A stretch of DNA of 10,880 nucleotides from an uncultured Erysipelotrichaceae bacterium (GCA_946621045.1 CAMOOA010000030.1:1-10880); one strand, 5' to 3'; positions 1 to 7,429 are shown, counted from the stretch's first letter. The notes: a model not told the origin generated them from the letters alone. Translations and numbers: made by a program.

Positions 1-125
1 GTTACTTCAACCTGCCGAAGCTCAAGGGTCAGGAAGCTGCGGAAGCTGCATTCGCCAAGACTCTGGCAGATGCGCAGACACGCTACACCAAGCTCATTAA
101 CAAGGCAAAGATTCAGGAAGGCTGA
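1..125 (+). CDS. 3' end of an unrecognised gene (partial)
   Basis: The reading frame that starts at base 3 is open to a TGA at 123-125 and gives about 40 C-terminal residues. The tail is Ala/Lys/Gln-rich and predicted helical, beginning YFNLPKLKGQEAAEAAF and ending INKAKIQEG. The other two forward frames give less protein-like sequence, and a strong intrinsic terminator follows about 25 nt after the stop, which supports this as the true end of a transcribed gene. I do not recognise the family from this fragment. It is separated by the terminator from the glycosyltransferase cluster, so it is probably a different transcription unit. Confidence 0.7.
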   Translation, partial: YFNLPKLKGQEAAEAAFAKTLADAQTRYTKLINKAKIQEG

Positions 126-148
126 GTCCTGCCGGTTAACCAAAGCAG

Positions 149-181
149 AAAGCTCTCTCCCAAAACGGGAGAGAGTTTTTT
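149..181 (+). terminator. intrinsic terminator after the upstream gene
   Basis: A perfect 9-bp stem, CTCTCTCCC (153-161) with GGGAGAGAG (167-175), closes a 5-nt loop and is followed at once by six T residues (176-181). The A-run before the stem can extend pairing into the T-tract. It lies about 25 nt after the TGA of the upstream gene and ends that transcription unit. Confidence 0.92.
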
Positions 182-247
182 ATTCTGCCGGACAATCCGC
201 TTACGGTTTTGCGCCATAAGGCCGCGAAACAGGGTAGAATTAAAAAA

Positions 248-269
248 GCGGCGGATACCGCAGCGCCGC
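248..269 (+). promoter_or_regulatory. hairpin in the leader of the first glycosyltransferase gene
   Basis: GCGGCG (248-253) pairs with CGCCGC (264-269) around a 10-nt loop. A competing shorter hairpin, GCGG-ATA-CCGC (251-261), uses part of the same sequence. It sits 12 nt before the ATG at 282, and no Shine-Dalgarno sequence is visible there. A weak -10-like TAGAAT lies at 235-240, with only a poorly spaced TTGCGC (209-214) upstream, so the start of this transcript is uncertain. A regulatory role is inference only. Confidence 0.3.
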
Positions 270-281
270 ACTACAGCAATT

Positions 282-1319
282 ATGAAAGTACTTTTATATT
301 TTGAAAGTGAAAGTCTGATTCAGACTTCCGGGGTCGGAAGGGCGTTTGAGCATCAGAAAGCTGCACTGTCATCGCAGGGGATTGAATATACGACAGATCC
401 GTGGGATGAAGATTATGACATCCTCCATATCAACACCTGCGGAATCAACAGCGATGCGATCATTGCCCATGCCAGAAAACTCGGGAAAAAAGTAATTTAT
501 CACGCGCACAGCACCGAAGAAGACTTCCGGAACAGTTTTGTATTTTCCAATCTTCTGTCGCCGCTGGTGAAGCACGGGCTGGTGTCGCTCTATTCCAAAG
601 GGGATGCGATTATCACGCCGACACCGTATTCACGCAGCCTGATCCGCGGGTACGGGATCGACCGGCCGATTTATGCGATTTCCAACGGCATCGACCTTTC
701 CCTGTTTGCGCCGGATGCCGAAAAGGTAAAAGCCTTTCGGAACTACTTCCGGATCGCGGACGGAAAAAAGGTGATTCTCGGCGTGGGACTGCCGTTTGTG
801 CGGAAAGGAATTCTTGACTTTGTCGAGGTCGCAAAACGGCTGCCGGAGTATCAGTTTATCTGGTTCGGAGAGATCTCGCCGATGGCGGTGCCGCACAAGG
901 TCAATGATGTGATTGAACATCATCCGGACAACTGTCTGTTTCCGGGATATGTCAAGGGTCCGATCATTCAGGGCGCATTTCAGGATTCTGCGGCGTTCTT
1001 TTTTCCTTCCTATGAGGAAACGGAAGGAATTGTTGTTCTCGAAGCCCTGGCTTCCCGCCAGCAGGTGATCGTACGTGATATCGGAGCCTTTGACCCATGG
1101 CTGATTAACGGCGTGAACTGTTACAAGGGCACCGGTAATGATTCATTTGTAAAACTGATAGCGGACTGCGCGGAACACCGGATTCCTTCAACCGGCGAAG
1201 CAGGATACAGAACGGCTGAAGAACGTTCAATCGAACGGATCGGAAGACAGCTGAGATGTGTATATGAGGCGGTTCTGAAGGATGAAACCGTGACCGACGA
1301 GATCCTTGCGGCGTGTTGA
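282..1319 (+). CDS. cpoA: GT4 glycolipid glycosyltransferase, CpoA/LafB-like
   Basis: This 345-residue GT-B fold, GT4-family enzyme closely resembles, from memory of the family, streptococcal CpoA and listerial LafB. Those enzymes add a second sugar, usually galactose, to monoglucosyl-diacylglycerol on the inner face of the membrane. Visible signatures are the N-terminus MKVLLYFESE, a GVGRA loop at residues 17-21, YTTDP at 36-40, HAHSTEEDFRNSF at 74-86, ITPTPYS at 111-117, SNGIDLS at 134-140, and the EX7E pair E246/E254 within EETEGIVVLEALAS. Length is normal for the group and no signal peptide or membrane span is present, so it is probably a peripheral membrane enzyme. The start fits the family N-terminus although no ribosome binding site precedes it. 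It lies 33 nt upstream of a flippase-like gene and near an LafA-like enzyme, consistent with a glycolipid/lipoteichoic-acid-anchor pathway. The exact sugar donor cannot be told from sequence. Confidence 0.85.
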   Translation: MKVLLYFESESLIQTSGVGRAFEHQKAALSSQGIEYTTDPWDEDYDILHINTCGINSDAIIAHARKLGKKVIYHAHSTEEDFRNSFVFSNLLSPLVKHGLVSLYSKGDAIITPTPYSRSLIRGYGIDRPIYAISNGIDLSLFAPDAEKVKAFRNYFRIADGKKVILGVGLPFVRKGILDFVEVAKRLPEYQFIWFGEISPMAVPHKVNDVIEHHPDNCLFPGYVKGPIIQGAFQDSAAFFFPSYEETEGIVVLEALASRQQVIVRDIGAFDPWLINGVNCYKGTGNDSFVKLIADCAEHRIPSTGEAGYRTAEERSIERIGRQLRCVYEAVLKDETVTDEILAAC

Positions 1320-1343
1320 GAAAGAACCGATTAATAGTATAAT
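1316..1343 (+). promoter_or_regulatory. sigma-A promoter before the flippase gene
   Basis: TTGAGA (1316-1321, five of six matches to TTGACA) and a perfect TATAAT (1338-1343) are separated by 16 bp. The -35 box overlaps the TGA stop of the preceding glycosyltransferase gene (1317-1319). The expected transcription start, 6-8 nt past the -10 box, falls at about 1349-1351, only a few bases before the ATG at 1353. The transcript would therefore be leaderless or nearly so. Confidence 0.72.
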
Positions 1344-1352
1344 TATCTGCGT

Positions 1353-2423
1353 ATGAATAAACTGAAGCGTCTGTTTTCGAACTACGTTTTTAATATTGCA
1401 CTCGTCATCGGACTCTCGGCTCTGATTGTCTACCTTACGGTACGTGATAACCCGGCAGAGGTATTTGACCGGCTGAAACAGGCAGACCGGTTCTGGCTGC
1501 TTCTGATCATGGCCGCGATGATTCTTTTCCGTGTGCTGAACGGCTATGCGCTGAAGCTGGAGACAAATCTTTCCCGTCCGGAATATACGCTGCGGAAAGG
1601 CATTGAGAATGCGTTTGTCGGCGGCTTTTTCAATCAGATCACGCCGAGCTCAAGCGGCGGCCAGTTTGCCCAGGTTTTCCTGTTCCGGCGCCAGGGCGTT
1701 CCGGTATCGGAATCGGCAGGGGTGCTCTGGATGAATTTCATCCTCTTTCAGTCCACGCTTGTCGCATCGGTTTTTGTGCTGCTTCTGTTCAAGTTCCGTT
1801 ACTTCTATACGAAATTCAATCAGTTCCTCGTTATTGTTCTTCTCGGATTTCTTGTAAATGCGGCCGTCATCGTATCCCTGTGGGCCTTTGTCAAATTTCC
1901 GCGGATTTATACATGGCTGACCACAACGGGAATTGAACTCGGCGCAAAACTGCATCTTGTCAAAGACCGTGAAAAGGTTCTGAGCGGGCTGGATGAGCAG
2001 CTCAGACGTTTTCAGAAGGAAGTGGATCAGCTTTCCAATCACAAGCCCATGGTCGCAAAAGTATGCCTGACGCACTTTGTACGGCTGATCCTGTTCTATT
2101 CGGTGCCGTACATGTCCGCAAAAGCGCTCCGCCTCCCGGTTACTCCCTCAATGTTTCCGGATATGCTTACACTGGCGTCTTTTGTGGCGATGGTCAATGC
2201 GTTCATTCCGCTTCCCGGCGCAAGCGGGGGAACGGAAGCTACATTTCTGCTGATGTTCCGGGTTGTGCTCGGCAGTGTCAATGTCCGTCCGACAATGCTG
2301 CTGTGGCGGTTTATGACCTATTATTTTGATATGATTGCCGGCGGTGTCGTCTATCTGATTTCAAAAGTACGTCGTACCGCTGCGCTGGATCAGGCATTTG
2401 CGCCGGAAAAGGAGAAGCGATGA
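1353..2423 (+). CDS. flippase-like membrane protein (LPG synthase TM / YbhN-AglD family)
   Basis: This 356-residue polytopic protein belongs to the family described as the lysylphosphatidylglycerol synthase transmembrane region or UPF0104. I judge hydrophobic segments near residues 12-29, 47-66, 123-147, 157-180, about 230-250, 268-290 and 318-338. Two family hallmarks are clear: FFNQITPSSSGGQ near residues 92-104 and NAFIPLPGASGGTEATF near 282-298. The MprF catalytic synthase domain is absent, so it should not make aminoacyl lipids. Relatives are proposed to flip polar or glycosylated lipids, and its place between two glycolipid glycosyltransferases suggests such a substrate. The ATG at 1353 is the only reasonable start: an in-frame TAG lies at 1335-1337, and the next Met would remove the first membrane segment. 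No Shine-Dalgarno is present. Its TGA overlaps the next ATG (ATGA). Confidence 0.87.
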   Translation: MNKLKRLFSNYVFNIALVIGLSALIVYLTVRDNPAEVFDRLKQADRFWLLLIMAAMILFRVLNGYALKLETNLSRPEYTLRKGIENAFVGGFFNQITPSSSGGQFAQVFLFRRQGVPVSESAGVLWMNFILFQSTLVASVFVLLLFKFRYFYTKFNQFLVIVLLGFLVNAAVIVSLWAFVKFPRIYTWLTTTGIELGAKLHLVKDREKVLSGLDEQLRRFQKEVDQLSNHKPMVAKVCLTHFVRLILFYSVPYMSAKALRLPVTPSMFPDMLTLASFVAMVNAFIPLPGASGGTEATFLLMFRVVLGSVNVRPTMLLWRFMTYYFDMIAGGVVYLISKVRRTAALDQAFAPEKEKR

Positions 2424-4414
2424 GAATCGGATTATTTTCAGATACATTTCCGCCGGATCTCAACGGCGTGGCTAATTCCACCTGGATTCTGTTCCGGGAA
2501 CTGAAAAAACACGGGCATGATGTCTATGTTGTCGCAACGCGGCCCGGCACAGGGTGGGCAAAGTGGAATGAGGAACACGATGTGCTGCGTCTTGCCGGCG
2601 TTACGGTGAAGCGTCTTTACGGCTATGCGGTGACACAGCCGTTTCACATCAATGCGCTGAATGAGATCCGGGATCTGAATCTCGATGTGATCCATGTTCA
2701 GACGGAGTTCGGTGTCGGTATTTTCGCGCGCTTCTGCGCAAAACAGCTGAACATTCCGCTTGTCAGCACTTACCACACCTCCTATGAGGACTACACGCAT
2801 TACATCAACCTGCTGAATTCCGACCGGTTTGACGCACAGGTCAAAAAGGCGGTCGGCTGGTTTTCCAAATACATGTCGGACAACTCGGCGGCGGTGATCG
2901 CACCCAGTGAGAAGACCAAGAAACTGCTGGAATGCTATCACGTGACATCGGAAATTCATGTCGTGCCGACCGGCCTTGAGCTGGAACAGTTTGCGCCTGA
3001 CAGACAGCCGCCCGGACGGACCGAAGAAATCCGTGCCGGTATGGGAATCCGGCCGGATGAGCGTCTGGCCATCTATGTCGGCCGGATCGCCGAAGAAAAA
3101 TCCCTGGATGTTGTGATCGACGGGTTTTCGGCTGCGAAAGAGAAGGGATGCAGTCTTCGTCTTCTCGTTGTCGGCGGCGGACCGGATCTTGAACGGCTGA
3201 AAAAATACACGGAGACAAAGAAAATCTCCAATGTTCTGTTTGCCGGACCGAAACCGGCAGCGGAAGTGGCGGATTATTACCGCAGCGCCGATTTCTTTGT
3301 CAGCGCCAGTCTTTCCGAAACACAGGGCATGACCTTTGTGGAGGCAATGGCCGCAGGGCTGCCGCTGCTGGCGCGCAGGGATGTCGTTCTGGAAGAGCTG
3401 CTGATCGAAGGCAGAACCGGCCGCTATTTTACCGATGCGGAGGATCTGGCGCGGATTCTTAAGGACATGGAACAGATGTCCGAAGAAGAACTCAGCAGGA
3501 TGAAGGAGCAGGTCCTGAAACAGGTTCAGCCCTTAAGCGCCGAAGTGTTTTATGAGCGGGCGATCCATGTGTATGAACGGGCCATCGATCTCTATGAACA
3601 TATGCTTGTCGTTGAGGATGTTCAGGTAAAGGAAGACATCGTTCAGATCTATCTCGGAAATATGGGCCGCAGTTCCGGTGAAGATATCCGTCTTATGATG
3701 TCGCTGGATGATTACTACAACGAAGGCATCCGGAAAGGCATGCGGCTTTCTTCCTCTGCGGTCGAACGGATCCGGCGCAAGCAGGATGCTGTGCGTGCAT
3801 GGCGCAGCTGCATGCGGCGCATCGCCGCAAAGGACCGTACCCGCAAGGAGATCTATGACTGGCTGACACGCAATACCTCCTGTGATATTGAAACGGTCAA
3901 TGAAATCGTTGAGCGCCTGGAGCTCAAGGGATACATTGACGATGAGCGTTACTGCATGGAGAATATTTCACGGATGAAGCTCGCACTCTTCGGCAGGGAA
4001 CGGATGATCCGGGAACTGCGGAAGAAAGGCATTCCGGCCGAGATGATCAGCTCCATGCTGGAGGAACAGCCGGATACGGAATATGAGGATGCCATGGCGT
4101 TCGCAAAGCGGGCCGCGCGCACACTTCCGGATACCAGTCAGCGGATGAAGCAGAACAAGCTCAAGGCAAAGCTGATTGCCAAGGGCTACAGCAGCGAGGT
4201 CGCCGATGCGGTCATCGCGGAGTTTGACTTCCGTGATGACAGTATGGAGGAACTGGACAATCTCCGGAAATGCGCTGCCAAGGCAAAAAAGCGCTATGAA
4301 AAGAAGTACGAGGGCACAAAGCTCCGCAATACGGTATACCGCTACTGCAGTGCGCAGGGGTATAATGCGGAAGATATCTATGCGATCCTTGATGAAATGG
4401 AGTGGAATGTATGA
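2420..4414 (+). CDS. fusion of LafA/Lmg-like GT4 glycosyltransferase with RecX
   Basis: One 664-residue open frame carries two complete proteins. Residues 1 to about 395 form a GT4 enzyme resembling streptococcal Lmg / listerial LafA, which makes monoglucosyl-diacylglycerol. Signs are MRIGLFSDTFPPDLNGVA at the start, HVQTEFGVG (92-100), STYHTSYEDYTHYI (116-129), VPTGLELEQF (182-191), GRIAEEKSLD (221-230), and the EX7E pair E300/E308 in SETQGMTFVEAMAAG. Residues from about 396 to 664 match a full-length RecX, the RecA-filament modulator. The N-terminal strand region (396-445) is followed by three-helix repeats with the typical motifs RTRKEIYDWL (473-482), GYIDDERY (504-511), LRKKGIPAEMI (533-543), LIAKGYSSEV (585-594), and a final repeat to 660. 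No frameshift, stop or linker is evident. The start at 2420 has AAGGAG 5 nt upstream and overlaps the flippase stop by 4 nt. The RecX part has no recA neighbour here. Confidence 0.9.
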   Translation: MRIGLFSDTFPPDLNGVANSTWILFRELKKHGHDVYVVATRPGTGWAKWNEEHDVLRLAGVTVKRLYGYAVTQPFHINALNEIRDLNLDVIHVQTEFGVGIFARFCAKQLNIPLVSTYHTSYEDYTHYINLLNSDRFDAQVKKAVGWFSKYMSDNSAAVIAPSEKTKKLLECYHVTSEIHVVPTGLELEQFAPDRQPPGRTEEIRAGMGIRPDERLAIYVGRIAEEKSLDVVIDGFSAAKEKGCSLRLLVVGGGPDLERLKKYTETKKISNVLFAGPKPAAEVADYYRSADFFVSASLSETQGMTFVEAMAAGLPLLARRDVVLEELLIEGRTGRYFTDAEDLARILKDMEQMSEEELSRMKEQVLKQVQPLSAEVFYERAIHVYERAIDLYEHMLVVEDVQVKEDIVQIYLGNMGRSSGEDIRLMMSLDDYYNEGIRKGMRLSSSAVERIRRKQDAVRAWRSCMRRIAAKDRTRKEIYDWLTRNTSCDIETVNEIVERLELKGYIDDERYCMENISRMKLALFGRERMIRELRKKGIPAEMISSMLEEQPDTEYEDAMAFAKRAARTLPDTSQRMKQNKLKAKLIAKGYSSEVADAVIAEFDFRDDSMEELDNLRKCAAKAKKRYEKKYEGTKLRNTVYRYCSAQGYNAEDIYAILDEMEWNV

Positions 4415-5346
4415 CAAAGGTAAAGGAATTTCGGGAAAAAGAACGGCATACGATGAACCTTCTTGTAAAGAATGTTCTGAAGGGCGTTACGCAGAAGGGT
4501 ACCCCGTATCTCAGCCTGGTGCTTCAGGATAATTCCGGAACGATTGACGGAAAGCTCTGGGATGCGTCTCCGGAGGATATTGCCGCGGCGGTTCCGGGTC
4601 ATGTGGAACAGCTCACCTTTGAAGTGCTGGACTACAACAATGCACTTCAGCTGCGCATCAATTCCATCCGTGATCTGGATCAGAATGAAGTCGATCTCAG
4701 CGAATATGTCATGGCAAGCCCGGTGGCGGTAAGCGAACTGAAGTCGCAGATCGGTGGCTATATCCGTTCAATCCAGAATGAAACGCTCCGCACGCTTGTG
4801 GAGGCAATGTATAAAAAAGTCGGAAAGGCCTTCTTTGACTATCCGGCGGCTTCCCGGATCCATCACAACTATCTGGGCGGCCTTGCGGAGCATACGGTGG
4901 GAATGGCGAATCTTGCGGAGCACATTGCGGCGCAGTATCCGGTGCTCGACCGCGATCTGCTGATTTCCGGCGTCCTCATTCATGACATGGGAAAGACTGC
5001 GGAGCTCGGCGGTCTTGTATCAAACGAATATACTCTCGAAGGAAAGCTGACCGGACATATTTCCATCGGTCACGGATGGCTTGTTGAGACAGCGCAGGAA
5101 CTCGGTCTCAGCGACCGGCCGGAAACGCTGCTGCTCAGGCATATGATTCTTTCGCATCACGGAAAACATGAATTCGGCTCACCGGTTCTGCCGGCGATTC
5201 CGGAAGCGGAAGCACTTTTCCTGATCGACAATATGGACGCCCGCATGAATTCCCTGCGGCAGGCGCTTTCACAGGTCAAGCCCGGGAACTGGACGCCGAA
5301 GATGTTTGCGTTTGAAAACCGGCAGTTCTACAAGGCGGGAAAATAA
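4411..5346 (+). CDS. yhaM: 3'-5' exoribonuclease YhaM (OB-fold plus HD domain)
   Basis: This 311-residue protein has the YhaM architecture and typical length. An OB-fold nucleic-acid-binding domain covers about residues 15-90, with KGTPYLSLVLQDNSGTIDGK at 29-48. A metal-dependent HD domain runs from about 150 to 285: H151/H152, H161, the HD pair H191-D192 in LIHDMGK, H216, H249/H250 in LSHHGKH, and D273 in LIDNMDARMN. In B. subtilis YhaM degrades single-stranded RNA and DNA from the 3' end with Mn2+; in streptococci it trims a few nucleotides from mRNA 3' ends. The frame is open to a GTG at 4402, but the ATG at 4411 fits the family N-terminus better. It overlaps the RecX stop as ATGA, with GGAG 8 nt upstream. 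MurT follows after 2 nt, so translation is probably coupled. Confidence 0.92.
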   Translation: MTKVKEFREKERHTMNLLVKNVLKGVTQKGTPYLSLVLQDNSGTIDGKLWDASPEDIAAAVPGHVEQLTFEVLDYNNALQLRINSIRDLDQNEVDLSEYVMASPVAVSELKSQIGGYIRSIQNETLRTLVEAMYKKVGKAFFDYPAASRIHHNYLGGLAEHTVGMANLAEHIAAQYPVLDRDLLISGVLIHDMGKTAELGGLVSNEYTLEGKLTGHISIGHGWLVETAQELGLSDRPETLLLRHMILSHHGKHEFGSPVLPAIPEAEALFLIDNMDARMNSLRQALSQVKPGNWTPKMFAFENRQFYKAGK

Positions 5347-5348
5347 TC

Positions 5349-6668
5349 ATGGATATCCGCCTGAAGCTTGTAAAAGGAATTCATTCCGTTCTTGCGCATG
5401 CCGGCCGTGGCGGTTCGCTTCCCGGTGTTCTGGCACTTCGGATGGACCCCCGGTTCATTGAGAAGATGAAGATGCCCGGACATGTCATTCTTGTCTCGGG
5501 AACCAACGGAAAGACCACCACGTCCAATCTGATCGCAGAATCCCTGCGGGAGTCCGGAATGAAGGTGGTGAACAATCACCGCGGCGACAACCTCAATGTC
5601 GGGATTGCGACTACGCTTGCCGCAAACTGTGATGATCAGTACCGTGTGGATGCGGATGCGGTTGTTCTGGAAGTCGATGAACTGACGCTGTACCGGCAGT
5701 TTCATGCACTGCATCCGACTGCGCTGGTGATCACCAACTTTTTCCGAGACCAGCTGGACCGTGCCGGAGAGATGGAAACGATCATCCGGAAAATGATCGA
5801 ACTGGTAAAGGATTTTGAGGGGGACCTGATTCTCAACGGAGATGATCCGAATGTGCTCCGGCTCGCAGATGCGGCGGAGAAGGCCCGTGTGCATTATTTT
5901 TCCGTGAATGAAACGATCCATTCCCGCAGTATTTCGGATGAGGCGGGCGAAGGCAAGTTCTGTCCGCGCTGCGGAAAACCGCTCAGTTATTCTTATTATC
6001 AGTATTCCCATATCGGGCGGTTCCGCTGCCCGTATGACGGATTCGGTGATATCACTCCGGATCTCGTCGTGACGGATGTCGATTTTGACAACGGTTCCTT
6101 TCAGGCGCAGGGAAAGACCTATCATTCCTTCGTGAATTCCATTTACGGCGTATATAACTGTGCCTCGGTGCTCTGTCTGATGAATGCGATGGGAAGAGAC
6201 GTTTCCGCCGCAGACAGGGTATTCCGGAATTATGTGCTGAAAGAGGGAAGAAATGAAGTGTTCCAGCTGAGCCGGCCGTGCACGATCAATCTGATCAAGA
6301 ATCCGACCGGCGCCAATGAGGTGATGAAGTTCATTCTCGGACAGCCGGGAGACAAGAATATCTGTATCTTCCTGAATGACAACGATCAGGACGGTCATGA
6401 TGTTTCGTGGATCTGGGATGCGCATTTTGAACGGCTGAATGATCCTTCTGTCAGAACGATCGTCTGTTCCGGAACACGTCCGTATGACATGGCGCTCCGC
6501 CTCAAATATGAAGGGCTGGAAGACCGGGTCATGGTCATTGAGAATGCCAGAGATGCAATCCGCTGGCTGGATGAGGCAAAGCTGGAAAGCCATGTCATTT
6601 CCACCTATACCGCGCTTCATTCAACCCGTGCGGTTCTGCGGAAACAGGCAGGGAGGCATCAGAAATGA
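5349..6668 (+). CDS. murT: MurT, ATP-dependent lipid II isoglutaminyl synthase subunit
   Basis: MurT is the Mur-ligase-like subunit of the MurT/GatD complex, which amidates the alpha-carboxyl of D-Glu in lipid II using ammonia supplied by GatD. The 439 residues are the usual length. The Mur-ligase P-loop GTNGKTTT is at 51-58, NNHRGDNLN at 75-83, the central domain includes ITNFFRDQLDR at 128-138 and LNGDDP at 162-167, and a zinc-ribbon insertion occupies about 200-232. The C-terminal DUF1727 domain has KNPTGANEV (317-325) and DNDQDGHDVSWIWD (344-357), which carries the conserved acidic residues. Oddly, the ribbon shows C205, C208 and C227, but the expected fourth ligand position is D230 (CPYDG). 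The start is 2 nt after yhaM with a poor GGCGGG-type binding site, consistent with translational coupling. The stop overlaps the gatD start by 4 nt (ATGA). Confidence 0.95.
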   Translation: MDIRLKLVKGIHSVLAHAGRGGSLPGVLALRMDPRFIEKMKMPGHVILVSGTNGKTTTSNLIAESLRESGMKVVNNHRGDNLNVGIATTLAANCDDQYRVDADAVVLEVDELTLYRQFHALHPTALVITNFFRDQLDRAGEMETIIRKMIELVKDFEGDLILNGDDPNVLRLADAAEKARVHYFSVNETIHSRSISDEAGEGKFCPRCGKPLSYSYYQYSHIGRFRCPYDGFGDITPDLVVTDVDFDNGSFQAQGKTYHSFVNSIYGVYNCASVLCLMNAMGRDVSAADRVFRNYVLKEGRNEVFQLSRPCTINLIKNPTGANEVMKFILGQPGDKNICIFLNDNDQDGHDVSWIWDAHFERLNDPSVRTIVCSGTRPYDMALRLKYEGLEDRVMVIENARDAIRWLDEAKLESHVISTYTALHSTRAVLRKQAGRHQK

Positions 6669-7408
6669 AACTGAAGATACTGTGGATGTATCACGACCTG
6701 ATGGATCTCTACGGCGACAAGGGCAACATTCAGGTGCTGAAGACGCGCTGTGAAAAACGCGGCATCGATGTCACTGTGGATACCTGCGGAATCGGAGAAT
6801 CGAGAACCATTCAGGATTACGATATCTTTTTCCTCGGCGGCGGCGCCGACCGTGAACAGAGTCTGATTTTTGAGGATCTTCTTTCCCGCCGCAGCGGCAT
6901 TGAAGATGCCATGAAGAACGGTACCGCATTTCTCCTGATCTGCGGCGGCTATCAGATGTTCGGAAAGTATTACCGTGACCAGGACGGCAGAACGGTTCCG
7001 TGTCTTGGCTTCTTTGACTACTATACGGAAGCCTCCGACCGGGATCACCGCTGCATCGGAAATATTGCGATCGAAGTGACGATGGACGGCGAAACCTTCC
7101 GTGCCGTGGGCTTTGAGAATCACGGCGGACAGACAAAGGGCGTAACGACCCCGCTCGGCAGGGTGCTGAGCGGACACGGCAATGAATACCGGAGTTCCTT
7201 TGAAGGATTCGTCAATGAGGAGGTTGCCGCGACCTACATGCACGGACCGCTGCTTCCGAAAAATCCGCGGATTGCGGATCTGGTGCTGATGCGGGGACTG
7301 CGCAGGAATTACGGGACGGTATCGCTTGCGGAACTGGATGACACCTATGAAACCCGCGCCAGGGAAACAATGCTTGGCCGGATGGGCATAAAAAAAGAAT
7401 CTGAGTGA
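6665..7408 (+). CDS. gatD: GatD, glutamine amidotransferase subunit of lipid II isoglutaminyl synthase
   Basis: GatD is a class I, CobB/CobQ-like glutaminase that releases ammonia for MurT. The 247 residues begin MKLKILWMYHDLMDLYGDKG, the typical GatD start. The nucleophile lies in LLICGGYQMFG (C93), the oxyanion-loop region FLGGGADREQ is at 56-65, and the catalytic histidine is H193 in TYMHGPLLPKNP. Asp/Glu-type triad completion is not obvious, as is usual in this family. The family's glutamine-contact arginine may be R129 in DHRC. GGGAGG at 6651-6656 lies 8 nt before the ATG, which overlaps the murT stop. The last codons and the TGA at 7406-7408 lie inside the terminator hairpin. It is the last gene of the plus-strand operon, and its product must assemble with MurT. 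Confidence 0.95.
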   Translation: MKLKILWMYHDLMDLYGDKGNIQVLKTRCEKRGIDVTVDTCGIGESRTIQDYDIFFLGGGADREQSLIFEDLLSRRSGIEDAMKNGTAFLLICGGYQMFGKYYRDQDGRTVPCLGFFDYYTEASDRDHRCIGNIAIEVTMDGETFRAVGFENHGGQTKGVTTPLGRVLSGHGNEYRSSFEGFVNEEVAATYMHGPLLPKNPRIADLVLMRGLRRNYGTVSLAELDDTYETRARETMLGRMGIKKESE

Positions 7409-7426
7409 GTGACACTCAGATTTTTT
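7391..7426. terminator. bidirectional terminator between gatD and hit
   Basis: AATCTGAGTG (7398-7407) pairs perfectly with CACTCAGATT (7413-7422) around a 5-nt loop. A run of A (7391-7396) precedes the stem and a run of T (7421-7426) ends it, so a T-tract follows the hairpin on either strand. It serves gatD on the plus strand, whose TGA (7406-7408) is inside the hairpin, and hit on the minus strand, whose stop (7430-7432) is only 7 nt before the stem. Confidence 0.9.
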
Positions 7427-7429
7427 GAA

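Noticed and set aside
126..281. Riboswitch or small RNA in the gap before the first glycosyltransferase
   Set aside because: After the terminator only about 100 nt remain, with one small hairpin and no recognisable riboswitch core. A regulatory hairpin is kept as a low-confidence note only.
4402..4411. GTG at 4402 as the yhaM start
   Set aside because: The ATG at 4411 makes the ATGA overlap used at the other junctions, fits the YhaM N-terminus, and has GGAG at a normal distance.
2420..4414. Possible misassembly or lost stop codon joining two genes in the glycosyltransferase-RecX frame
   Set aside because: Both halves are full length and in one frame. The junction region encodes sensible RecX N-terminal sequence, and no leftover start with a ribosome binding site is seen at the boundary. 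A fusion is the simpler reading, though read coverage was not available.
5328..6620. A long (about 430 codon) open frame antisense to murT
   Set aside because: murT carries clear P-loop, zinc-ribbon and DUF1727 motifs and perfect operon junctions. The antisense product has no recognisable domain and no ribosome binding site, and its openness follows from the codon use of murT.
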